A stretch of 32,863 bases of DNA, taken from contig JALONS010000054.1 in NCBI GenBank assembly GCA_025454855.1, positions 1 through 32,863 on the forward strand, read 5' to 3'. Every line of letters begins with the position of its first letter. Position 1 is the stretch's first letter. A program made the position numbers and the translations under genes. Source of the DNA: Arcicella sp. (GTDB lineage Bacteria; Bacteroidota; Bacteroidia; Cytophagales; Spirosomataceae). Positions 7,294 through 13,922 of the stretch are shown here, in pieces. The notes beneath the pieces were generated by a model, which searched no databases, had not been told where the DNA came from, and saw only the letters and a program-made list of their open reading frames with translations.

Positions 7294-8469
7294 TTACTCC
7301 ACATAAAGTACCAAACCCTTCAAATAACTCCCTTCAGGATGAAAGAAATTAACGGGGTGGTCGGCAGGTTGGGTCAAATGGTGTAATACTCGGGCTTGTC
7401 TGCCTGCTTCTAAAGCCGCCGAAACAACCGTATTATAAAAAAGCTCTCTACCTACAACCTGTGAGCAAGAAAAAGTAAATAAAATTCCCCCTTTTGCCAA
7501 TCTTTTAAAACCTTCAGCATTGAGTCTTTTATAGCCTTGAATAGCGTTATGACGAGTAGCTACATTTTTGGCATAAGCGGGTGGGTCTAAGACAATTAAA
7601 TCATAAAATTGGTCATTAGCTTTCAAATATTTCATAACATCCTCAGCGTAGGCTTCGTGAGTGAGATGTTGGAAATTATTAGCCTCAACGTTCTGTTTTA
7701 CTAAATCAATGGCTTTTTGAGATACATCCACCGAATGCACTAATGCCGCATCAGCTCCCAAAGCGTAAACGGAAAATCCGCCCGAATAACAAAATGAATT
7801 AAGTACCTTTTTGCCTTTAGAAAACTTGGCTAATAAAGCCCTATTGTCTCGTTGGTCAAGGAAAAAACCCGTTTTTTGACCCGTTTCCCAATTAATCAAG
7901 AATTTATAACCGTTCTCAGAAACTTCGTGTGGAACATTACAAGTACCGTACAGGTAACCATTTTTTACGTTTTCAGCGAATTGCTTGGGTAGTGTTTCGT
8001 GAGACTTGTCGTAAATCGCAAGTAATTTTTCTTGAAATACTTGTTGAAGCGCCTTTGAAATTTTTTCTCTTTCGAGGTACATTCCGATACTATGAGCTTG
8101 GAAAACAGCAACACCATTATAAAAATCAATGATGAGTCCGGGGCAGCCATCTCCCTCACCGTGTATGAGTCTGAAACAATTAGTTTCTTGAAAATCAATT
8201 AATTGACGCACATCATAAGCCTTCTTGATTTTATCAAACCAAAATGTATTTTCGTTTTCAATGGCTTGGAAAGAAAATATTTTGACGGCAATACTACCTT
8301 CATGATAATGCCCAGTGGCTAAATAGTTTTTCTGAGCATCCAATACCTCTACTACTTCACCATCGGTAGGTTTACCTATTATTTTAGCGATTGCACCCGA
8401 AAAAACCCAAGGGTGAAAACGTTTTACTGGATTTTCTTTTCCAGTTTTTAAAATGATTTGTAATTTCAT
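7294..8469 (-). CDS. rlmI: RlmI-like 23S rRNA (cytosine-C5) methyltransferase
   Basis: This is a class I SAM-dependent methyltransferase of the RlmI family, which methylates C1962 of 23S rRNA at C5. It has 391 aa. An N-terminal PUA domain (about residues 1-75, with HPWVFSGAI) is followed by a linker domain and a Rossmann methyltransferase domain. The latter shows the SAM motif VLNSFCYSGGFSVYA (222-236), VDVS (247-250), the DPPAY motif (295-299) and the SCSQ motif with the likely catalytic Cys335. Start: the ATG at 8467-8469 gives the usual PUA N-terminus and lies only 5 nt after a consensus -7 promoter element, suggesting a leaderless or nearly leaderless transcript. The symbol is by family resemblance; the exact target base is inferred. 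Confidence 0.9.
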   Translation of the reverse strand: MKLQIILKTGKENPVKRFHPWVFSGAIAKIIGKPTDGEVVEVLDAQKNYLATGHYHEGSIAVKIFSFQAIENENTFWFDKIKKAYDVRQLIDFQETNCFRLIHGEGDGCPGLIIDFYNGVAVFQAHSIGMYLEREKISKALQQVFQEKLLAIYDKSHETLPKQFAENVKNGYLYGTCNVPHEVSENGYKFLINWETGQKTGFFLDQRDNRALLAKFSKGKKVLNSFCYSGGFSVYALGADAALVHSVDVSQKAIDLVKQNVEANNFQHLTHEAYAEDVMKYLKANDQFYDLIVLDPPAYAKNVATRHNAIQGYKRLNAEGFKRLAKGGILFTFSCSQVVGRELFYNTVVSAALEAGRQARVLHHLTQPADHPVNFFHPEGSYLKGLVLYVE

Positions 8470-8473
8470 AGTG

Positions 8474-8481
8474 CAAAGATA
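8474..8481 (-). promoter_or_regulatory. TAnnTTTG -7 element directly before the rlmI-like start
   Basis: On the minus strand the octamer TATCTTTG matches TAnnTTTG exactly and ends 5 nt before the ATG. Since transcription normally starts several bases after this element, the mRNA would begin at or next to the start codon. The -33 position is weak (CTG in place of TTG at 19 bp). Confidence 0.45.
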
Positions 8482-8494
8482 AGGAGTGTTTTTT

Positions 8495-8684
8495 GATGTT
8501 CAGTTCTTGATATTCGATGTTTGATGTTCGGTTCTCGATGTTTGATGTTCGATTCTCGGTGTTTGATTTTTGATTCTCGATTTTTGATATTCGGTTCTTG
8601 GTAGTCGATATTTGTTTTTAATGTTCTATTCTTGACGCTGTTTACACCCGAACATCAAACATCAAACCTCAAACCTCAAATATC
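8495..8684. repeat. long inverted heptamer-repeat array (GATGTTC-type words)
   Basis: The 219-bp spacer between the rlmI-like gene and the phospholipase-like gene is almost entirely 7-bp words. On the plus strand 17 consecutive heptamers fill 8495-8613. Sixteen begin with G, all have T at positions 3 and 6, and all end in C or T; GATGTTC, GATGTTT, GATTCTC and GATTTTT recur. On the minus strand five in-register heptamers (GATATTT, GAGGTTT twice, GATGTTT, GATGTTC) fill 8650-8684, ending next to the phospholipase stop codon. The arms share exact words and can pair imperfectly. The centre (8614-8649) is degenerate. Confidence 0.85.
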
Positions 8685-8688
8685 AAAA

Positions 8689-9717
8689 TTAATTTTCATC
8701 TCGTGCCTTAAATAATTTCTGTAACCACGATTTTTGCTCATCTTCTTCCTCTTTTTGTTGCTTTTCGGTTAGTTTAAAATTTAAAAGTGTGGTTAAATCG
8801 GGCTGACCCGCATCTACCCAAGCTGTAAACCAAAAGTCACCAATCATTTTAATGGCTCTTTTCATTTGCCGTTCTACTTGATTGTCAAGGACTTGGTGAT
8901 ATTTTTTTGCGTAATCTTTGGCATACACCTTGATATTTTGCCCATTTCGTTCTTCAATGCTGTATTTTTTATTGGAATTGAAACGAGTATTCAGTTGTTG
9001 TTCAAAACGCAGTACAGAATCTAAAGCTATATTGGCATTTCTGACGGCTTGCCAAGTGCGTTTACCCACAAAACGCTCATATTCTGCTGCACCCACAAAA
9101 AAATCGTAGTCATCAGAATACAGTTCAGGTAGCCGAGACTCCCAAAAACCATGAATGCCTATCTGATTGGTTTTTTGTCCATTGTAATTGGAAGTAGTAT
9201 GCAAAGGAACATTGGCATCGGCAATGTAATGACCAATTTCTGCCGAAAATCGTAGAATTTTTTGAGTATCTTTTTCTTGAAATGCCTTCGTCAGTTGGTA
9301 TTTCATACGCTGGATGTGCCACGGTACAATGCCATGTTTTAACAGCGTATCTTCTGTAAATTTTATCACGGCATCTTGCCAGTACGTGGGCAATTTAAAA
9401 GCGGCACTATCGCCGTAGGCATCTAAGTCGATATAATGGCGAGGAGCTTCATCCTTTAGGGCGTAACGCCGTTGGTCGGGGGCTACGGAGTGTTCCATCA
9501 AATACTTTAGGTGAGTCTTGTAAAAAGGCATCATGGCATCGGGTAGTGTAAAAATTGCCAAACGATTAATGCGTTGATGAGCGAAAAAGCCCCAAGCAGG
9601 TAAATGATTATGGGCTTTAGGAGATTCAAGGGATAAGGCATTTAACGTGGGTGAGTGAATTATAACAAGCAGTAGGGTAACGACAAAAAGTCTGTAATTG
9701 ATGAAAAGTGTTTTCAT
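8689..9717 (-). CDS. secreted zinc-dependent phospholipase C / S1-P1 nuclease-like protein
   Basis: This 342-aa protein has an N-terminal signal peptide (hydrophobic about residues 8-28). The body matches the zinc-dependent phospholipase C / S1-P1 nuclease fold, an all-helical enzyme that binds three zinc ions through Trp, His, Asp and Glu ligands. Probable ligands, in the expected order, are Trp42 (mature N-terminal region AWGFFAH), His47, Asp97 (RHYIDLDAY), His163, Asp167 and His173 (GHYIADANVPLH), and His189 and Glu193 (IHGFWE). The set is complete, so the protein is probably active. Whether the substrate is phospholipid or nucleic acid cannot be decided. The C-terminal tail is charged and glutamine-rich (KQQKEEEDEQKSW). 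The gene stands alone, with heptamer repeats downstream. Confidence 0.8.
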   Translation of the reverse strand: MKTLFINYRLFVVTLLLVIIHSPTLNALSLESPKAHNHLPAWGFFAHQRINRLAIFTLPDAMMPFYKTHLKYLMEHSVAPDQRRYALKDEAPRHYIDLDAYGDSAAFKLPTYWQDAVIKFTEDTLLKHGIVPWHIQRMKYQLTKAFQEKDTQKILRFSAEIGHYIADANVPLHTTSNYNGQKTNQIGIHGFWESRLPELYSDDYDFFVGAAEYERFVGKRTWQAVRNANIALDSVLRFEQQLNTRFNSNKKYSIEERNGQNIKVYAKDYAKKYHQVLDNQVERQMKRAIKMIGDFWFTAWVDAGQPDLTTLLNFKLTEKQQKEEEDEQKSWLQKLFKARDEN

Positions 9718-9739
9718 GGATGATAGAATATTATTTGAT

Positions 9740-9842
9740 TATTTGGTAGAAATTGTTTTGTACGAGGTATTTAGTAAGGTAAGAAGTTGTTATTCATAAT
9801 GATTTATAAATACCAATCTTCTAAACGCTAAATCCCAAAAAT
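9740..9842. repeat. possible weak heptamer-repeat spacer
   Basis: The spacer upstream of the phospholipase-like gene shows minus-strand words TTTGGGA, TTTAGCG and TTTAGAA in 7-bp register (about 9816-9838), followed by GATTGGT. On the plus strand it has looser words of the ATTTGGT/ATTTAGT type at about 9740-9790. The match is much poorer than in the array at 8495-8684 and may be chance in AT-rich DNA. Confidence 0.25.
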
Positions 9843-9863
9843 AAACTTTATTAAAAACATTCA

Positions 9864-9894
9864 TTGGTGATTTAATAAAAAAGACGTACCTTTG
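9864..9894 (+). promoter_or_regulatory. Bacteroidota-type promoter of rpsT
   Basis: TTGG at 9864-9867 is followed after exactly 19 bp by TACCTTTG at 9887-9894. This is a full match to the Bacteroidota sigma-ABfr consensus TTTG/TTG-N19-TAnnTTTG. Transcription would start near 9900, giving an rpsT leader of about 37 nt. This also rules out the in-frame codons upstream of 9937 as coding. Confidence 0.8.
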
Positions 9895-9936
9895 CACTTC
9901 AAATTTAGAAAACCAATATTTATTCGGGAAATAAAC

Positions 9937-10191
9937 ATGGCAAATCACAAATCAGCATTAAAAAGAGTTAGAGCTAACGAAGCAAAAAGATTACGTAACC
10001 GCTACCAACATAAAACTACTCGTTCTATGGTAAGAAAATTACGTGATACTGAAGACAAAGCAACAGCTTCTGACCTTTACAAAAAAGTTTCTTCGGCATT
10101 AGACAAATTAGCGAAAAGAAACATTATTCACAAAAATAAGGCTTCTAACTTGAAATCAAAGTTAGCGAAGTTAGTGAATAAATTAGCTTAA
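9937..10191 (+). CDS. rpsT: 30S ribosomal protein S20
   Basis: S20 binds 16S rRNA in the body of the small ribosomal subunit. The protein begins [19 protein letters not shown] and has 84 aa, the usual size. It is strongly basic and forms three predicted helices, ending in [12 protein letters not shown]. The reading frame is open for 15 more codons upstream, but those overlap the promoter, so the ATG at 9937 is the true start. A short hairpin terminator follows. Confidence 0.97.
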   Translation: MANHKSALKRVRANEAKRLRNRYQHKTTRSMVRKLRDTEDKATASDLYKKVSSALDKLAKRNIIHKNKASNLKSKLAKLVNKLA

Positions 10192-10214
10192 TATGGCTTA
10201 AAGATATTATGATA

Positions 10215-10250
10215 AGAGACCTTGCTGAAAAGTAGGGTCTTTTTGTTTTA
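10215..10250 (+). terminator. rho-independent terminator after rpsT
   Basis: AGACC (10217-10221) pairs with GGTCT (10236-10240) across a 14-nt loop, followed by a T-rich run (TTTTTGTTTT). The stem is short but well placed 26 bp after the rpsT stop codon. Confidence 0.6.
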
Positions 10251-10301
10251 CACTACTTTGTTTTATATTTATCGCTTGAAATTTACACTACTTTAAAACG
10301 A

Positions 10302-11003
10302 ATGAACATCTACGAAAACAATCATCTCAATATTAAGGCTTGGGCAGAAGAAGACCGCCCCAGAGAAAAACTACTCCTAAAAGGAAAATCTGCTCTGACC
10401 GATGCCGAACTCTTAGGTATCTTAATTGGTTCGGGCATCCAGAATATGACGGCGGTGGAATTAGGAAAAGTAATTTTACAAAGTGTGGGTAATGATTTGA
10501 ATCAACTTGCTCGCTTGAACGTCAAAGACTTGTCTAAATTTAAAGGCATTGGTGAAGCTAAAGCCATTACCATTGTGAGTGCTTTGGAAATGGGCAGGAG
10601 ACGCAAGAACGCAGAAATTCCCGAACGCACACGTATTACTTGTTCCAGAGATGCTTACGAGGTTCTTAAACCCCATCTATTAGATTTACCCCACGAGGAA
10701 TTTTGGATACTGTTGTTGAATAGAGCCAATCAGGTAATGAAATGTGAACGTATCAGTAGTGGTGGTGTTTCGGGAACGGTGGCTGACCCCAAGATGATTT
10801 TTAAAACTGCTTTAGAAAATCTATCGAGTGCTATTATCCTTTCGCATAATCATCCTTCTGGCAATCTTACTCCGAGTGAAGCCGATAAAAACTTAACCAA
10901 ACGACTACGAGAAGCGGGGACTTATTTAGAAATTCCCGTGTTAGACCACGTTATCTTTACGGATAACGGTTACTTGAGTTTTGCAGATGAAGGTTTATTA
11001 TAA
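10302..11003 (+). CDS. radC: RadC family JAB/MPN-domain protein
   Basis: RadC is a widely conserved cytoplasmic protein of uncertain function, once linked to DNA repair. It has 233 aa. An N-terminal helix-hairpin-helix region (about residues 30-100, with KFKGIGEAKAITI) is followed by an MPN/JAB metalloprotease-like domain. The latter carries the complete JAMM signature SHNHPSGNLTPSEAD (181-195; His182, His184, Asp195) and an upstream Glu in LPHEEFW. The length is normal, and the ATG at 10302 begins the typical N-terminus ending in W-x-x-x-x-RPREKL. It may be cotranscribed with the pseudouridine synthase gene 46 bp downstream. Confidence 0.94.
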   Translation: MNIYENNHLNIKAWAEEDRPREKLLLKGKSALTDAELLGILIGSGIQNMTAVELGKVILQSVGNDLNQLARLNVKDLSKFKGIGEAKAITIVSALEMGRRRKNAEIPERTRITCSRDAYEVLKPHLLDLPHEEFWILLLNRANQVMKCERISSGGVSGTVADPKMIFKTALENLSSAIILSHNHPSGNLTPSEADKNLTKRLREAGTYLEIPVLDHVIFTDNGYLSFADEGLL

Positions 11004-11049
11004 TGGTATGAATAATACTCTTCTCATTTTTTCAAGATAAATTTTAAGC

Positions 11050-11748
11050 ATGACCTTTAGAAAAAGACTCCAATATTTTTTAGTGAAGAAATTACAGATT
11101 TCTAATAAAAATGCTTTGGCGTTGATTTCAGCAGGGAAAGTATTAGTCAATGATGTACCCGTTTTTGAGAATGTGGAGGTTTGTGTTGAAGATTCGATTC
11201 GCTTTCAAGATGAGGTACTTCAAGTGGGAAAACAACTTTTATACGTGGCTTTCTATAAACCAAGAGGAATTGAAACTACGCTCAATGAGGAAATCGAAGA
11301 TAATCTAAAAGCAATCTTACCATTTAAGGAGGAACTTTTTCCCGTTGGAAGATTAGATAAAGAATCGGAAGGACTACTGATTATGACCAATGACGGACGA
11401 CTTTTTGATAAAACCCTTCGCAGTGAGCATCAAACAGAGAAAGAGTACATCGTAACAGTAAATCAGGCAATTACGGAAGAATTCCTGTTCAAAATGGCAT
11501 CAGGTATCACAATTTTAGGGAAACAAACTTTGCCTTGCAAAATAGAAAAAATCAGTGAGTTTACTTTTAGTATTGTGTTAGTTCAAGGCATGAATCGCCA
11601 AATAAGGAGAATGTGCTACAAATTGAACTACGAGGTAACAAAACTGGTCAGAGTCCGAATCGGTAATGTTCTTCTGAGGGAGTTGCAACCATCGGAATAT
11701 TATTTTTTCAAATCAGACAGTATTAAGAATCAAAAAGCCTCAATCTGA
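11050..11748 (+). CDS. rluF: 23S rRNA pseudouridine synthase, RluF-like
   Basis: This is an RsuA/RluB/E/F-family pseudouridine synthase of 232 aa. An N-terminal S4 RNA-binding domain (about 1-60) precedes the catalytic domain with GRLDKESEGLL (100-110; catalytic Asp103). The later region ITEEF...M..GI.ILG..T..CK and LVQGMNRQIRRMCYKLNYEVTKLVRVRIGNV is closest to RluF of E. coli (23S U2604) among the subfamilies I know. This makes RluF the best call, though the target position is inferred. The last codons form the left arm of the downstream terminator stem. Confidence 0.85.
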   Translation: MTFRKRLQYFLVKKLQISNKNALALISAGKVLVNDVPVFENVEVCVEDSIRFQDEVLQVGKQLLYVAFYKPRGIETTLNEEIEDNLKAILPFKEELFPVGRLDKESEGLLIMTNDGRLFDKTLRSEHQTEKEYIVTVNQAITEEFLFKMASGITILGKQTLPCKIEKISEFTFSIVLVQGMNRQIRRMCYKLNYEVTKLVRVRIGNVLLRELQPSEYYFFKSDSIKNQKASI

Positions 11749-11770
11749 AATATCAAATTGAGGCTTTTTT
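11732..11770. terminator. bidirectional terminator overlapping the rluF stop
   Basis: AAGCCTCAAT, lying in the last codons of the RluF-like gene, pairs with ATTGAGGCTT at 11757-11766, with A-tracts and T-tracts outside the stem on either side. The left arm is coding sequence and the stop codon lies in the loop. It separates the convergent rluF-like and Lys/Glu-repeat genes. Confidence 0.8.
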
Positions 11771-11784
11771 GAAAACGAATTTTA

Positions 11785-12405
11785 TTAGTTGTCTTTTTTG
11801 ATATAAGACTTATTGCCGTTTGAATTAATGTAGTAACGTCCGCCACGTGGTCCTTCGTAGATAGTACGCCCTTTATCATCTTTTCCCACGATTTTATCAT
11901 CACCTGCCGCTGCTTTTTCAGTAGCTTTATCTGCTTTTTTAACAGTTTTAGGTTCTGGTTTTACGGTCGGATTTTTATCTTCTACTTTTTTAGAGTCCGC
12001 TTTTTCCTCTTTAGTTTTCTTCTCTTTCTTTTCTTTTTTGTCTGCTTTATCAGCTTCTTTGTCTTCTTTAGACTTTTTCTCTTTTTTGTCTGCTTTATCA
12101 GCTTCTTTGTCTTCTTTAGACTTTTTCTCTTTTTTGTCAGCCTTTGCTTCTTTTTCTACTTTATCTGCTTTGGCATCTTCTTTAGCTTTTTTCTTGGCTT
12201 CTTTTTCAGCGTCTTTGGCTTTTTTCTTAGCTTCCTTTTCAGCTTCTTTAGCTGCTTTGTCGGCATCGTCTTTTTTATCAGCTTTCTTTTCTTTTTTCTC
12301 TTTCTTTTCTTTCTTCTCTTTTTTAGCTTCGTCTTGTGCTTTAATCGCTGGACTTACCACAAATAAGCCACAAATAAGGATAGCGAGTGCAATAATTTTT
12401 TTCAT
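11785..12405 (-). CDS. secreted Lys/Glu/Ala-repeat protein with GPRGGRYYIN motif
   Basis: This is a 206-aa low-complexity protein. I chose the ATG at 12403-12405 because it begins a clean signal peptide (MKKIIALAILICGLFVVSPAIKA, cut before QD). The frame stays open for 33 codons upstream but gains only an unlikely hydrophobic extension. The mature region is built of charged repeats: an EAKKKAK(D/E)AEK series, then the 16-residue unit DKKEKKSKEDKEADKA twice in a row, encoded by an exact 48-bp tandem duplication. It is probably an extended charged helix. The last about 30 residues differ, with RTIYEGPRGGRYYINSNGNK followed by SYIKKDN. This tail resembles the short PBCV-specific basic adaptor motif known from chlorella viruses and scattered bacterial proteins. 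Function is unknown; a periplasmic or surface role is inferred. Confidence 0.75.
   Translation of the reverse strand: MKKIIALAILICGLFVVSPAIKAQDEAKKEKKEKKEKKEKKADKKDDADKAAKEAEKEAKKKAKDAEKEAKKKAKEDAKADKVEKEAKADKKEKKSKEDKEADKADKKEKKSKEDKEADKADKKEKKEKKTKEEKADSKKVEDKNPTVKPEPKTVKKADKATEKAAAGDDKIVGKDDKGRTIYEGPRGGRYYINSNGNKSYIKKDN
12041..12136. repeat. exact 48-bp tandem duplication in the Lys/Glu-repeat gene
   Basis: 12041-12088 and 12089-12136 are identical 48-bp copies, each encoding 16 residues on the minus strand. Because 48 is a multiple of three, copy-number change would keep the reading frame, so the protein length could vary between strains. Confidence 0.9.
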
Positions 12406-12644
12406 GATTTTGGTAATTTTTTGAAAATTTGACTTGTGAAATTTTGTAACAATGATGTTAAAATAAATAATGAGAATGATTAAAATAGATAAAATAAACA
12501 CCAATGGTTCTTTGTATCTGGTAATAAACTCAATTATGACCGTAAATATTTGAATAGTAACTGAAATTCCAAAGAAAAATGAGCGTTATTATTAAAAAAA
12601 TGTGTTTTGAAGTATTTTTTTCCTCAAAAACAGCCATTTATCAC

Positions 12645-12652
12645 TACTTTTG
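12645..12652 (+). promoter_or_regulatory. TAnnTTTG -7 element before the 12712 gene
   Basis: TACTTTTG matches the Bacteroidota -7 consensus exactly and lies 60 bp before the GTG start at 12712. No TTG is present at 19 bp upstream. It sits in the 306-bp spacer between divergent genes (12406-12711), which otherwise shows only AT-rich sequence. Confidence 0.35.
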
Positions 12653-12711
12653 TGGAAAACGATACTCATATTTACACGTATCCATAACCATTGAATAAAC
12701 TTCCCTTCATC

Positions 12712-13920
12712 GTGAAAAAGTTTGAATTACTGATTGTCATTTTATTTTTTAATTATACTTTTTCATTTGCTCAAAATTTTACGTTCATTGCTGGAAAAGT
12801 AATTAATAAAGATACCCAACAGCCCGTTGAGGGAGTATTTGTTGGTATCCCAGCCAAAGGAGCATTGACTTCATCGCTCGGAGTTGTTACCAACGAATTA
12901 GGCGAGTTTACCCTTAAATATCCTATTTTACTACAAAATACAGGCAATTTTGTTATTACAAAAGTTGATTTTAAAGATATTCGTAAAAGTCTAATCGAAT
13001 ATAAAGTAAAAAGAGATTCGCTGGTTTTTGAGATTCAGCCTGTGCCTCAGAAAACAATAGAAGCTAATGACGGACGTAAAGTGCTTGATTACGCTATTTC
13101 CAGATTAGAGAAAAACTACAACGGTAATCCCTATTTTATGAATGGTTTTTACCGTGAAGTTCTCACTTGGGACTCATCGGTGGTAAAACTTTCGGAGGCG
13201 GTGGTGAAAGTGGAGAAATATCCTTTTCCAGAGAAGGGGAATTTAGGCGAAGTCTCAAAATTACTGAAAGGAAGAACTTATCTTAAAGATGAGCAAAGAG
13301 AATCATGGGAAAATCTCCAATTTGGCAACGGAGTAGATTTAGTAAGTAGAACTATTGAAAGTAAGCTACCTGATTTTTTAGAAAAGCAAAACCTGAAAAA
13401 TTATAAATTTCAAATAAATACCAACCTGAGCGAATACGACGGTATGCCCGTTTATAACATTAGTTTTTCACCGATTGATAAAAAAGTAAAAGGAGGGAAA
13501 GTAGGTGAAATTCAGGTAGATACCATCACGATGGGTATTATTAACTATTCGTATCAATTTACGCCAGAAGGTTTAAAAGATGTAATGGGTGGTTCTGCTT
13601 TTGGTGGAAGTAAAGACGCAACCGTGAAATCGTTTAAAGTGCGTCAGGCTTATCATGCCGCTTCTAATAATTATTACTTACACGATTCTGTGATTGAAAT
13701 TGAGGCAGAATCAGTCCAAAATAAGCAAACAACTTATGCCTATTTGTTAGTTAAATTTAACCCTACTGAAACCAATACTCGCATGGGTTTACCCATCAAG
13801 GATAATGAGATAATGGAAAATACGGATTTCCCGAATGGAGGAAAAAAATATGAGGATAATTTCTGGGGAAATTTTAACTTTATAAAACCAAATCCAGCAT
13901 TCCGACAAATCGTTAAGTAA
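12712..13920 (+). CDS. secreted protein with carboxypeptidase-like regulatory domain
   Basis: This 402-aa exported protein has a signal peptide MKKFELLIVILFFNYTFSFA cut before QN. I chose GTG at 12712, which starts exactly at that signal peptide. A TTG at 12691 would only add seven residues in front of it. Residues about 23-100 form a beta-sandwich of the carboxypeptidase regulatory-like type (AGKVINKDTQQPVEGVFVGIP ... NELGEFTLKYP), the same fold found at the N-terminus of SusC proteins. The rest (GFYREVLTWDSSVVKLSEAVVKVEKY ... GVDLVSRTIESKLPDFL ...) matches a type of Bacteroidota envelope protein with no assigned function. It is probably periplasmic or outer-membrane. The VIT1-family gene follows after 2 bp, so the two are cotranscribed. 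Confidence 0.75.
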   Translation: MKKFELLIVILFFNYTFSFAQNFTFIAGKVINKDTQQPVEGVFVGIPAKGALTSSLGVVTNELGEFTLKYPILLQNTGNFVITKVDFKDIRKSLIEYKVKRDSLVFEIQPVPQKTIEANDGRKVLDYAISRLEKNYNGNPYFMNGFYREVLTWDSSVVKLSEAVVKVEKYPFPEKGNLGEVSKLLKGRTYLKDEQRESWENLQFGNGVDLVSRTIESKLPDFLEKQNLKNYKFQINTNLSEYDGMPVYNISFSPIDKKVKGGKVGEIQVDTITMGIINYSYQFTPEGLKDVMGGSAFGGSKDATVKSFKVRQAYHAASNNYYLHDSVIEIEAESVQNKQTTYAYLLVKFNPTETNTRMGLPIKDNEIMENTDFPNGGKKYEDNFWGNFNFIKPNPAFRQIVK

Positions 13921-13922
13921 AC

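Noticed and set aside
12038-12424. 128-codon forward frame antisense to the Lys/Glu-repeat gene
   Set aside because: Its Ser/Ala/Phe/Leu repeats are the mirror of the Lys/Glu codon repeats on the real strand. The reverse-strand protein has a proper signal peptide and terminator.
12406-12504. 33-codon N-terminal extension of the Lys/Glu-repeat protein
   Set aside because: It would place a hydrophobic stretch before a complete, canonical signal peptide. The ATG at 12403-12405 is a better start.
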